NCBI GenBank assembly: GCA_045592985.1
Contig: JAZNVU010000040.1
Location: 1-51,677 of the forward strand
Direction: 5' to 3'
DNA length: 51,677 nucleotides
Source: UMGS172 sp045592985
GTDB taxonomy: Bacteria > Bacillota > Clostridia > Oscillospirales > Acutalibacteraceae
A model generated the notes under the pieces. That model searched no databases and had not been told where the DNA came from. It saw nothing but the letters and a program-made list of their open reading frames with translations. Of the stretch, positions 36,801 through 42,702 are shown piece by piece (the first letter of the stretch is position 1; every line of letters starts with the position of its first letter). A program made the translations under genes and the position numbers.

Positions 36801-37028
36801 ATAAGCAACCAACTGACAAAAATAGGAAACTCCTCGTTCTACGGTTGCTCAGGACTCACAACAATAACAATCGGTGCTAATATGAAAACCGTTGAGTACT
36901 ACGCATTTGTAGGCTGTAATGCATTGACCGATGTTTACTTCAACGGTACCGAAGCACAAAAAGCAAGAATTGCAATTAACAGTTCCAACTCAAAACTCAA
37001 AAATGCCACATGGCATTGCAACGGCTGA
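33855..37028 (+). CDS. Secreted BspA-like leucine-rich repeat protein
   Basis: This 1057-residue protein has a signal peptide (KKLLSILLAVVLLVSVCPFG, cleavage near residue 30) and then BspA-type LRR_5 repeats of 23 residues with consensus SVTSIGxYAFxxCxSLTSITIPD. Two larger blocks (NTAYYNNSNNWEN to about GTLTIA) are duplicated. Three linkers end in NATWHC or NATWYF. No LPXTG, SLH or membrane anchor is visible, so it is released or held non-covalently. Such proteins act in adhesion in gut and oral bacteria. A T-rich leader and GGGGGC precede ATG 33855. Confidence 0.92.
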   Translation: MKKLLSILLAVVLLVSVCPFGLFTFSASAEETATSGTTGDCTWTFDGSVLTISGNGEMADYTPSSETPFEKGRIAMPWRDLSISEVVIEEGVTEVGDFSFYGLTSITKISFPDSMLRIGNYAFYYCGSFESVTIPENVEEIGANSFGMTAVSELNFNAKSCYSPTYEWFFMMDCGCCYDSRFIDGIGWAVDSLNIGKNVEIICGYAFRFCSLKSVVIPDSVTSIGGYAFSDCDSLTSITIPDSVTSIGSYVFAYCDSLTSITIPDSVTSIGDDAFYNTAYYNNSNNWENDVLYIGKHLIKAKTSISGTYSVKQGTLTIAINAFYNCDSITSVTIGNSVTSIGNYAFRGCSSLTSVTIGNGVTSIGYYAFYNTAYYNNSSNWENGVLYIGKHLIDAKETISGAYTIKQGTLTIAGRTFSGCDSLTSITIPDSVTSIGNYAFEYCSSLTSITIPASVTSIGDDAFRGCPSLESITVGMNNKTYHSDSNCLIETATKTLVLGCKNSVIPTDGNVTSIGSYAFYGCSSLTSITIPNSVTSIGNYAFRGCSSLTSVTIGNSVTSIGSSAFYNCKSLTSVTIPDSVTSIGGYAFEECTSLTSITIPDSVTSIGSYAFYNCDALTYVYYGGTLENKQGMTIGLRNDRLNNATWYFNCCSLQYSYNDADSTATVIGCDKKVVDIGVPPTVIKDGKTYTVTAIDSYAFYGYMQLETVTLPDSVTKIGAYAFTYCEKLKNINLGNGVKTISMAAFYGCIALENIVLPDSVTGIGSYLFTKCSSLKTVSFGKKLTEITTSAFYGCSSIESVTFAADIKSIAYYAFYGCNALTDVYYNNTEIAKNKIAINSTNAVLLNATWHCVDAGYLSYILNDSNMTATVTGGDKTATTLTIPDTVTINGKTYKVTTIDTYAFCYYESLENIVIGDNVNAIGMSAFYGCSELTSVTFGAKVKYIGSYVFSKCSKLSSLVLPDTVTSLGNYAFVDCSSMKTATISNQLTKIGNSSFYGCSGLTTITIGANMKTVEYYAFVGCNALTDVYFNGTEAQKARIAINSSNSKLKNATWHCNG
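34515..35675 (+). repeat. Intragenic 69-bp near-identical repeats in the LRR gene
   Basis: The 14-mer GTGACGAGTATAGG occurs 12 times by hand count, starting at 34515, 34584, 34653, 34866, 34935, 35148, 35217, 35385, 35454, 35523, 35592 and 35661. Most steps are exactly 69 bp (one 23-residue LRR); others are 213 or 168 bp, also multiples of three. A 282-bp super-repeat is present once duplicated (34653 to 34935, 34866 to 35148). DNA-level identity exceeds what the protein requires, which suggests recent unit duplication. Confidence 0.92.
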
Positions 37029-37043
37029 ATTTAAACTAAAAAG

Positions 37044-37075
37044 CCTCACGGAGTTTAAAACTTCGTGAGGTTTTT
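37044..37075 (+). terminator. Intrinsic terminator of the LRR gene
   Basis: CCTCACG (37044-37050) pairs with CGTGAGG (37064-37070), extended by an inner AGTTT/AAACT pair, and a T5CT4 run follows. Flanking A residues make it usable for the leftward ECF gene as well. Confidence 0.88.
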
Positions 37076-37078
37076 CTT

Positions 37079-37594
37079 TTACGATATTTTTTTAAGCAGG
37101 TGGGAGATGGGGTAGACCAGCGTGCCGGTCAGCAGATTGGAAACCCCATGTATGGCGTCAAACGGAAATCCTGAGATTATCCAGGCTACGGTTGCTTCAA
37201 AGTTCAGCCCGAAAAACAACGCCTGTGCGGGAGCGTACAGCGTGCCGTACAGCAGTCCGTGCAGGCAACACACTATCGGATACACGATGCAGGCAACCGC
37301 TTTTGGCATGTTTTTTGGCAACAGCATGGTTATGCCCCAAAGAACTGTCCATATGTAAAGATTCGGCACCCACCATGTGGCAAAACCGCCGTAAATTCCG
37401 CACAAAAATACATAAACGTATATCGGAATTAACGCCTTTTTGCGGTAGCAAATTGTGAAAGCCATTATGAACATTCCGAGCAGGTGAATGTTCGGTAACG
37501 CGTCCATCAAAAGTTTTGAGCAGAACATTATAGTTCCCAAAACACCGAAAAGTGCTATCTCTTTTATGCTTAAAACTTTATTTTGTGTATTCAA
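37079..37594 (-). CDS. ECF transporter S-component, probably for cobalamin
   Basis: This 171-residue protein has about six hydrophobic helices and the S-component look (IKEIALFGVLGTIMFCSKLL at the N-terminus). It would capture a vitamin and deliver it with the shared EcfA/A'/T module, which is not in the window. It overlaps the DUF4430 gene by 17 bases and shares its cobalamin riboswitch, so B12 is the likely substrate. The start is TTG 37594, with weak Shine-Dalgarno sequence; coupling to the upstream gene is likely. Confidence 0.85.
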   Translation of the reverse strand: MNTQNKVLSIKEIALFGVLGTIMFCSKLLMDALPNIHLLGMFIMAFTICYRKKALIPIYVYVFLCGIYGGFATWWVPNLYIWTVLWGITMLLPKNMPKAVACIVYPIVCCLHGLLYGTLYAPAQALFFGLNFEATVAWIISGFPFDAIHGVSNLLTGTLVYPISHLLKKIS

Positions 37595-38084
37595 GTTTAT
37601 AGGTCACTTTCTCATCGATTTCAGTCTGGTCAACACCCGCAGAAGCATATGCACCATTCACGTAGAATGCCCAATAAGCCTTATTAACATCGTAATCAGT
37701 GGTTATACCGTTGACTTTTTTAATAAAAAGTCCATACTGGCTGTCTTCACCCTCAACGACACCAATATCGAGCAAAGCCTCGCCAACGGTGGCGGCATTG
37801 GTCTTAACAGTAAGGGTTATGACCTGTTTTTCAGCAGAAATTTCGACTTTAACGGTCTTTGCACCTTCGCCCAAAGTTGTGTCGCTAAGGTAAGTTGCGT
37901 CTACCCAAACACCTTTCTTTTCTACGGTGTTGACTTCGGGAGACGATTCGTCGTTTCCGGTCGAAACGGTGCTTGTTGTACTGTTTGTCTCAGACGAAGC
38001 GTCTTCTTTTTCACCGCAAGCGGCAAAACAGAACAACAGAGCGAGAGAGAGTAAAAGTGCTAATAATTTTTTTGTGGTTTTCAT
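37578..38084 (-). CDS. DUF4430 lipoprotein, candidate cobalamin-binding protein
   Basis: This 168-residue protein has a lipoprotein signal (LLALLLSLALLFCFAACGEK, Cys near residue 23), a Ser/Thr-rich linker, and a DUF4430 domain. That domain has TVGEALLDIGVVEGEDSQYG and VNKAYWAFYVNGAYASAGVD, the motifs shared with the C-terminal domain of transcobalamin/intrinsic factor. It should sit on the outer face of the membrane. It is the first gene behind a cobalamin riboswitch and upstream of an S-component, so it probably hands B12 to the transporter. ATG 38084 follows AAAGGATG. Confidence 0.88.
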   Translation of the reverse strand: MKTTKKLLALLLSLALLFCFAACGEKEDASSETNSTTSTVSTGNDESSPEVNTVEKKGVWVDATYLSDTTLGEGAKTVKVEISAEKQVITLTVKTNAATVGEALLDIGVVEGEDSQYGLFIKKVNGITTDYDVNKAYWAFYVNGAYASAGVDQTEIDEKVTYKLEYTK

Positions 38085-38124
38085 AAAGTTTTACATCCTT
38101 TCTTTTTTACAAAAGGATAAAGCA

Positions 38125-38151
38125 AAAGCACCCTTCAAAAAGGGTGCTTTA
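38125..38151 (-). terminator. Terminator between the riboswitch and the DUF4430 gene
   Basis: On the minus strand AAAGCACCCT and AGGGTGCTTT form a ten-bp stem with a short loop (38151-38125), followed by TGCTTTATCC. It lies after the cobalamin aptamer and before the first gene, so it is the likely expression platform. Confidence 0.82.
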
Positions 38152-38216
38152 TTTTAGTATCCTGCCATACCGTAAACCAAAAACGCCCTTCTTTTGCCCA
38201 AGAGACTTTTACAGTT

Positions 38217-38357
38217 CATGAGCCGCTGAGCATTCCGACTTGATTCTAAAAAGAAAGATACGGCAATGGCTGTTGCTGCGGATTCCCACCGCGATTCCCT
38301 CAACCTCTCGCATACCGTCGGTCGATATGTCCGAGAAAGCAGTTGCTATGACTCATG
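38217..38357 (-). promoter_or_regulatory. Cobalamin riboswitch
   Basis: Read on the minus strand, the leader holds the conserved cobalamin core: GGGAATCGCGGTGGGAATCC (about 38287-38268), then GCCATTG followed by CCGTA, then AGTCGGAATGC (about 38239-38229), which matches the clostridial variant of the B12 box. CATGAG (38357-38352) and CTCATG (38222-38217) close the P1 stem. The aptamer is about 141 bases. It lies 14 bases after the predicted transcription start and before a terminator, so B12 should repress the DUF4430-ECF operon. Confidence 0.85.
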
Positions 38358-38377
38358 TTTATTCTTTTGTTGTTAAC

Positions 38378-38406
38378 ATTGTAATACGCTTTGCGAAAAA
38401 TGTCAA
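38378..38406 (-). promoter_or_regulatory. Sigma-A promoter of the cobalamin operon
   Basis: On the minus strand TTGACA (38406-38401) and TACAAT (38383-38378) are 17 bases apart. It lies just upstream of the riboswitch and close to the end of metY. Confidence 0.85.
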
Positions 38407-38448
38407 TACTCAAAAACCAGTGTCAGTTTTTTGTACAAAGGGTTTGAA

Positions 38449-39720
38449 TTAACATTTTTCCAAAGCCTGCTTGATGTCGGCTATGATATCGTCAACATGT
38501 TCAATACCTACCGACATTCTGATAAGGTCGGGTGTTACACCGCACTTAACGAGTTGAGCGTCGCTAAGTTGACGGTGGGTGGTGGAAGCAGGGTGCAAAA
38601 TGCAGGTTCTGGCATCGGCAACGTGGATAACCGGTGCTGCCAATTTTACGCTTTCCATAAATTTGCCGGCAGCCTCTCTACCGCCTTTAATACCGAACGA
38701 AATTACACCGCAGGTGCCGTTTGGCATGTACTTTTGTGCTAATTTGTGGTATTTGTTATTGGGAAGTCCGGGGTATTCAACCCAAGCAATCTTGGGGTCG
38801 GACAAAAGATACTCGGCAACTTTTTGAGCATTAGAACAATGAGCCGCCATGCGAAGATGCAAGGTCTCAATGCCAACGTTCAAAAGGAAAGCGTTCATGG
38901 GTGACATCATCATGCCAATGTCACGCATCATCTGTGCACGTGCCTTGGCAATAAATGCGGCTTTGCCAAACTTTTCGGGATAAACAAGACCGTGGTACGA
39001 TTCGTCGGGTGCGCAGAAATCAGCATGACGAGGAGATTTGGTCCAGTCAAAATTGCCCGAATCAACAACGCAACCGCCCAAAGCCATTGCGTGACCGTCG
39101 AGGTATTTAGAGGTCGAATGAATAACGATATCGGCACCCCATTCAAACGGACGGCAGTTCACAGGTGAGGGGAAGGTGTTGTCAACATAAAGGGGCAGGC
39201 TGTTTTTGTGAGCAATGTTAGCCCAACGTTCAATGTCAAGTACCGACAAAGCAGGGTTGGCAACCGTTTCGCCAAAAATAAGTTTGGTTTGGGGTCTTAT
39301 TGCTGCCTGCAATTCTTCGTCGGTAGCATCGGGCGATACAAAGGTGGTATCAATGCCCATTTTACGCAAGGTTATGTTGAGAAGATTAAACGAACCTCCG
39401 TAGATTGAACTTGACGATACAATGTGGTCGCCTGCCTTACAAATGGTAAGGATAGAAGCGGTGGTAGCGCCCTGACCCGAAGAGCAGAGCATTGCACCGA
39501 TACCGCCCTCTAAAGCGGCAATCTTTTTCTCAACCGCCTCGCATGTGGGATTGCTGAGTCTTGTATAAAAGTGACCCGAAGCATTGAAATCAAAAAGGTC
39601 GCCCAAAGTTTTGGCGTCTTCATATTTAAAGGTTGTGCTTTGGTAAATGGGAAGAACTCTTGCCTCTCCGCTTTTTGGCTCGTAGCCTTCCTGAACGCAT
39701 TTTGTGTTGATATGGCTCAT
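38449..39720 (-). CDS. metY: O-acetylhomoserine sulfhydrylase (MetY)
   Basis: This 423-residue gamma-family PLP enzyme has ALEGGIGAMLCSSGQGATTA near residue 70 and the PLP-lysine region STSKYLDGHAMALGG near residue 207. The length and the large insertion typical of O-acetylhomoserine aminocarboxypropyltransferases are present. It makes homocysteine from O-acetylhomoserine and sulfide. ATG 39720 follows GAAAGGAA. It lies 25 bases downstream of the TrkA genes on the same strand, leaving no room for a SAM or T-box leader of its own. Confidence 0.94.
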   Translation of the reverse strand: MSHINTKCVQEGYEPKSGEARVLPIYQSTTFKYEDAKTLGDLFDFNASGHFYTRLSNPTCEAVEKKIAALEGGIGAMLCSSGQGATTASILTICKAGDHIVSSSSIYGGSFNLLNITLRKMGIDTTFVSPDATDEELQAAIRPQTKLIFGETVANPALSVLDIERWANIAHKNSLPLYVDNTFPSPVNCRPFEWGADIVIHSTSKYLDGHAMALGGCVVDSGNFDWTKSPRHADFCAPDESYHGLVYPEKFGKAAFIAKARAQMMRDIGMMMSPMNAFLLNVGIETLHLRMAAHCSNAQKVAEYLLSDPKIAWVEYPGLPNNKYHKLAQKYMPNGTCGVISFGIKGGREAAGKFMESVKLAAPVIHVADARTCILHPASTTHRQLSDAQLVKCGVTPDLIRMSVGIEHVDDIIADIKQALEKC

Positions 39721-39745
39721 AATACTACATTCCTTTCAAGGTTGA

Positions 39746-40396
39746 TTACATAAATAATTTTTTAAGCAATTTCTGTTCGTTGCCTTTCGAGATGGCGGTT
39801 ATGCGGTCGCCCGGGCTTATAACCGTGCCACCTCTGGGAATTATCATTTTACCGCCCGATACAACTGCTATTATAACGCAATTTTGCGGAATTTCAAGCA
39901 TTGATAACGGTAAATTTTCAGGGTTAAAATCTTTTCTTGCGGTAAGTTCAATAATTTTTGCCTCGCCGTTGTTGAGAGTTGCCAGCATTTTAACGTCAAT
40001 GTCAATCTCCGAATCGATAAGGTCGGTAATTATTTGGGTAGAACTTACTGCAATATCGGTACCAAGCATTCGCATGGCGGTAACGTTTTTGGGGTCGTTG
40101 GCACGGGTTATAACCCTGTCAACCTGAAACTTGCGTTTGGCAATTTGCGCGGTGACAATATTGGCTTCATCACTGCCTGTAACGGCAACAAGTGCGTCGG
40201 CGTTTATTGTGCCTGCCGCAAGCAATGCCTCAACAGTAGTACCGTCGTCACAAATAACGGGAATATCAAGTTCATCTGCAATTATGCGCGCGGTGGTTTC
40301 GTTTTGTTCGATAACGCTAACCTCGTTGCCACCTTCGAGTAAGGTTTTGGCAACGTAATAACCCACTTTGCCTCCACCTACAACTATAACTTTCAT
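39746..40396 (-). CDS. TrkA-family K+ uptake regulatory protein
   Basis: This 216-residue protein has an RCK_N Rossmann domain (MKVIVVGGGKVGYYVAKTLL) with DELDIPVICDDGTTVEALLAAG and VAVTGSDEANI, then an RCK_C domain (about residues 135-216). Such subunits bind NAD(H) or nucleotides and gate a TrkH/KtrB-type channel. ATG 40396 is set by AGAAGGAG; an open extension upstream lies inside the neighbouring gene. It forms a pair with a second TrkA protein; no channel gene is in the window. Confidence 0.9.
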   Translation of the reverse strand: MKVIVVGGGKVGYYVAKTLLEGGNEVSVIEQNETTARIIADELDIPVICDDGTTVEALLAAGTINADALVAVTGSDEANIVTAQIAKRKFQVDRVITRANDPKNVTAMRMLGTDIAVSSTQIITDLIDSEIDIDVKMLATLNNGEAKIIELTARKDFNPENLPLSMLEIPQNCVIIAVVSGGKMIIPRGGTVISPGDRITAISKGNEQKLLKKLFM

Positions 40397-40409
40397 ACCG
40401 TTCTCCTTC

Positions 40410-41027
40410 TTAATCGGCAAGGGCAGAAAAAATAACTTTTTCGCCCTCCATAATGATTCTTGCACGGTCGTCTGCAAGGGCAAGTTCACCGTTTGTGTCA
40501 ACTATGGCATAAACAATCTCGCCCTCAAAAACTGGGATGTCGCACACACGTTTTCCGTAAAAACGCTTATCCTGTCTTGTGATAAACCTTGCTTTTCGGT
40601 TACCGAAACCTACAATGCTGTCATAGTCCTCGCCTGTTACAAGGTTATAAATTCCCGCGGCTTCAATGTTGGTGGGACAAACGGTCTTAAGACCTATGTT
40701 CTGAAACACCTTTTCGCGAACGGGGTCGACAATTCGGGCAATAACATTGGGGACCTTGTACATCTCCTTAGCCAACTGTGCGGTGACTATATTAAGGTTA
40801 TCATCGTCCGAAACCGCAACAAAGGCATCGCAGTCGGAAATGCCTGCCTTTTCCAAAGTTTCGATATCCATGGCAACGCCGGTTACGGTAACACCGTTGA
40901 AAAATGACGGCAGGTCGCAAAAAAGGTTGGCATCGCGTTCAATCACAGCCACTTCAAAGCCGTTTTTACAAAGTTCCGAAGCCAAAGTAACACCTAATGT
41001 AGAGCATCCGACGATAACTATGTTCAT
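40410..41027 (-). CDS. Second TrkA-family protein (RCK domain)
   Basis: This 205-residue protein has an RCK_N domain (MNIVIVGCSTLGVTLASELC; the usual GxGxxG is GCSTLG) with VAVSDDDNLNIVTAQLAKEM and an RCK_C-like tail. The departure from the glycine motif suggests altered nucleotide binding compared with its neighbour. AGGAGATAAAAC precedes ATG 41027. It lies 13 bases upstream of the other TrkA gene; the two may form a heteromeric gating ring. Confidence 0.88.
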   Translation of the reverse strand: MNIVIVGCSTLGVTLASELCKNGFEVAVIERDANLFCDLPSFFNGVTVTGVAMDIETLEKAGISDCDAFVAVSDDDNLNIVTAQLAKEMYKVPNVIARIVDPVREKVFQNIGLKTVCPTNIEAAGIYNLVTGEDYDSIVGFGNRKARFITRQDKRFYGKRVCDIPVFEGEIVYAIVDTNGELALADDRARIIMEGEKVIFSALAD

Positions 41028-41093
41028 GTTTTATCTCCTCAATATTTTTATAATATTTTACCACTGTGTGCGTAATATTGCAACAATTATGGC

Positions 41094-41912
41094 TTATTTT
41101 CTGTAAAACGAAGGCGAATGTCCCGTGATTTTTTTAAAAATTCTGCAAAAGTAAGAGCAGTCTTTATAGCCTACCGCCTGCGCCACTTCGTTTATACTGA
41201 CCGATGAATATGTCAGCATCTCGACCGCGCGGTCCATACGGATTTTGAGTTGGTAATGGTAGGGGGAAACGCCGGTGTATTCCTTGAACATGTGCATAAA
41301 TCGGTCGCGACTGACGTAACACATTTTGGCATAACGAAAAAGGTCGATTGGGTCGTTAAAGTGAATGTGCATGTATGCTATTATTTTTTCCATGTTGTCA
41401 TTAGGAGATTTTTGTGCCGTTTTGTCAAGGTCGACAGTATTTTTCATGATAAGTGACAAAAGCACCTGCATATAACCGTCGCAGACCGATTGAAAATAAG
41501 GCTCTTTGTGGTGATATGCCGCCGTCATTCTTTTAAAAATGCGCTCGAACTCCTTGGTGTCTGCAATCTTTACGGTCACAGCACCGTCGTTTTTTATGGG
41601 GGTTAAAATTTCACAAGCCTTGCCGGTACAATGCGCCCACAAAAGATGAGATTTGTCCTGCTTTTTGAAGTAGTAGTGTTGACGAACCGACGGAAAGTAT
41701 AAAATAACGTTGCCTGCAGGAACGGTGAAGGTGTTGCCGTTGTCTTCCAAATAGCACACGCCCTCGGCAATATACTGTATTCCATAGTCGATTCTGCCTT
41801 TTTCACGCAATGTCACGATATCGTTTTCGTCCAATAAACGGTCACCGCAACTGTTTAGTCTTATGTGCGTGTCTGTTTTGCGCTCAGAAGAGTAATAAAT
41901 AGGTTCTTTCAT
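41094..41912 (-). CDS. AraC-family transcriptional regulator
   Basis: This 272-residue regulator has an N-terminal AraC-type cupin (residues 1-150, with GIQYIAEGVCYLEDNGNTFT) and a C-terminal double helix-turn-helix. DPIDLFRYAKMCYVSRDRFM and INEVAQAVGYKDCSYFCRIF give the two recognition helices, closing with KKITGHSPSFYRK. It diverges from the chimeric GH123/NagA remnant at 42081, which suggests it once controlled a hexosamine-use operon now deleted. It starts at ATG 41912 with GGAAAC upstream. Confidence 0.92.
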   Translation of the reverse strand: MKEPIYYSSERKTDTHIRLNSCGDRLLDENDIVTLREKGRIDYGIQYIAEGVCYLEDNGNTFTVPAGNVILYFPSVRQHYYFKKQDKSHLLWAHCTGKACEILTPIKNDGAVTVKIADTKEFERIFKRMTAAYHHKEPYFQSVCDGYMQVLLSLIMKNTVDLDKTAQKSPNDNMEKIIAYMHIHFNDPIDLFRYAKMCYVSRDRFMHMFKEYTGVSPYHYQLKIRMDRAVEMLTYSSVSINEVAQAVGYKDCSYFCRIFKKITGHSPSFYRK

Positions 41913-42024
41913 GGTGTTTCCTTTATTGTTAGTGGTTTTAATTCGGTTATTACAACTGTATTTTAAACCGGTTTGATGTTTTAGTCAATAGCAATATTGT
42001 CCTATTTTATAACAATTTAGTTAC

Positions 42025-42054
42025 TTTACATAGGTAAACCATGGGGCGTATAAT
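42025..42054 (+). promoter_or_regulatory. Promoter of the chimeric remnant gene
   Basis: TTTACA (42025-42030) and TATAAT (42049-42054) are 18 bases apart. GGAGG (42070-42074) precedes ATG 42081. A nearby CAATATTG palindrome at about 41992-41999 could bind the divergent AraC regulator. Confidence 0.7.
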
Positions 42055-42080
42055 CAAAATATAGAAAAAGGAGGCATGTT

Positions 42081-42569
42081 ATGTCTGAACAGATTATCAA
42101 AACAGTTGCACTGAGTTCATTGCACAAGGTTTACCCCGATTTCTGTCCCGAGGACAGTGCCATAAAAAGTTTTTCTACCATGAAAAATGAACCGTTGTCG
42201 GTTCAGGTGGCGTATAAGTCGACGGGTCAGAGGGTTGTCGGCATCAACGTAAGAATCACGACCGACCTGCCCATATCACTTTACTGCATTGACTATGTGC
42301 CGGTAGTTCACTCCGATGTTTATGAGGCGGGATGCACCCGTGCTCCCGGTCTTCATCTTGAGGGACCGTATTTTTCGGGTGCCAGCAGCAAATCTAAGGG
42401 TGCTCAGAAGGGCGACCTTTTAAGAGACCCCGATTATACGGAAATGCAAAGCATTTTTTCGGCGGCAAAAGGTACGGTTTTAAGGTGGGATGCCGCACCT
42501 GAGTTGCCAAATGCCGACCTTAAGGTTAAAAAGGTCTTGCTTGGCGGAAAAGTAAAATACAATACATGA
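42081..42569 (+). pseudogene. In-frame chimera: GH123/DUF4091-like N-terminus fused to NagA pieces
   Basis: The 162-residue frame looks like three joined fragments. Residues 1-90 (to about TRAPG) resemble the N-terminal beta domain of GH123/DUF4091 glycosidases (KSFSTMKNEPLSVQVAYKST, then a VPV segment). Residues 90-141 (GLHLEGPYFSGAS to APEL) match the centre of N-acetylglucosamine-6-phosphate deacetylase, NagA. Residues 143-162 (NADLKVKKVLLGGKVKYNT) match the NagA C-terminus. Both NagA metal-site histidines beyond APEL are missing, so it cannot be an active deacetylase. It keeps a promoter, ribosome-binding site and terminator. The family assignments come from recognition, not a search. Confidence 0.7.
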
Positions 42570-42595
42570 TGTAAGTTTTTAGTCAAAAGAAGAGA

Positions 42596-42634
42596 GACAC
42601 CGCGTGTTTTTTGTACGCACACGGTGTCTTTTTT
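42596..42634 (+). terminator. Intrinsic terminator after the chimeric remnant
   Basis: GACACCG (42596-42602) pairs with CGGTGTC (42622-42628) and a T-run follows. The next promoter starts two bases beyond. Confidence 0.85.
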
Positions 42635-42635
42635 G

Positions 42636-42664
42636 TTGACATTTTATGTCAATAATTTTATAAT
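42636..42664 (+). promoter_or_regulatory. Sigma-A promoter of the subtilase gene with palindromic -35
   Basis: TTGACA (42636-42641) and TATAAT (42659-42664) are 17 bases apart. TTGACATTTTATGTCAA (42636-42652) is a perfect inverted repeat that includes the -35, a possible repressor site. Confidence 0.85.
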
Positions 42665-42702
42665 AACTATTAACATTGATTATGTTAACAGGAGTTGATT
42701 TG

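Noticed and set aside
38130..38450. SAM or T-box leader for metY
   Set aside because: The structured leader here is downstream of metY, reads leftward into the DUF4430 gene and has the cobalamin core; only 25 bases precede metY itself.
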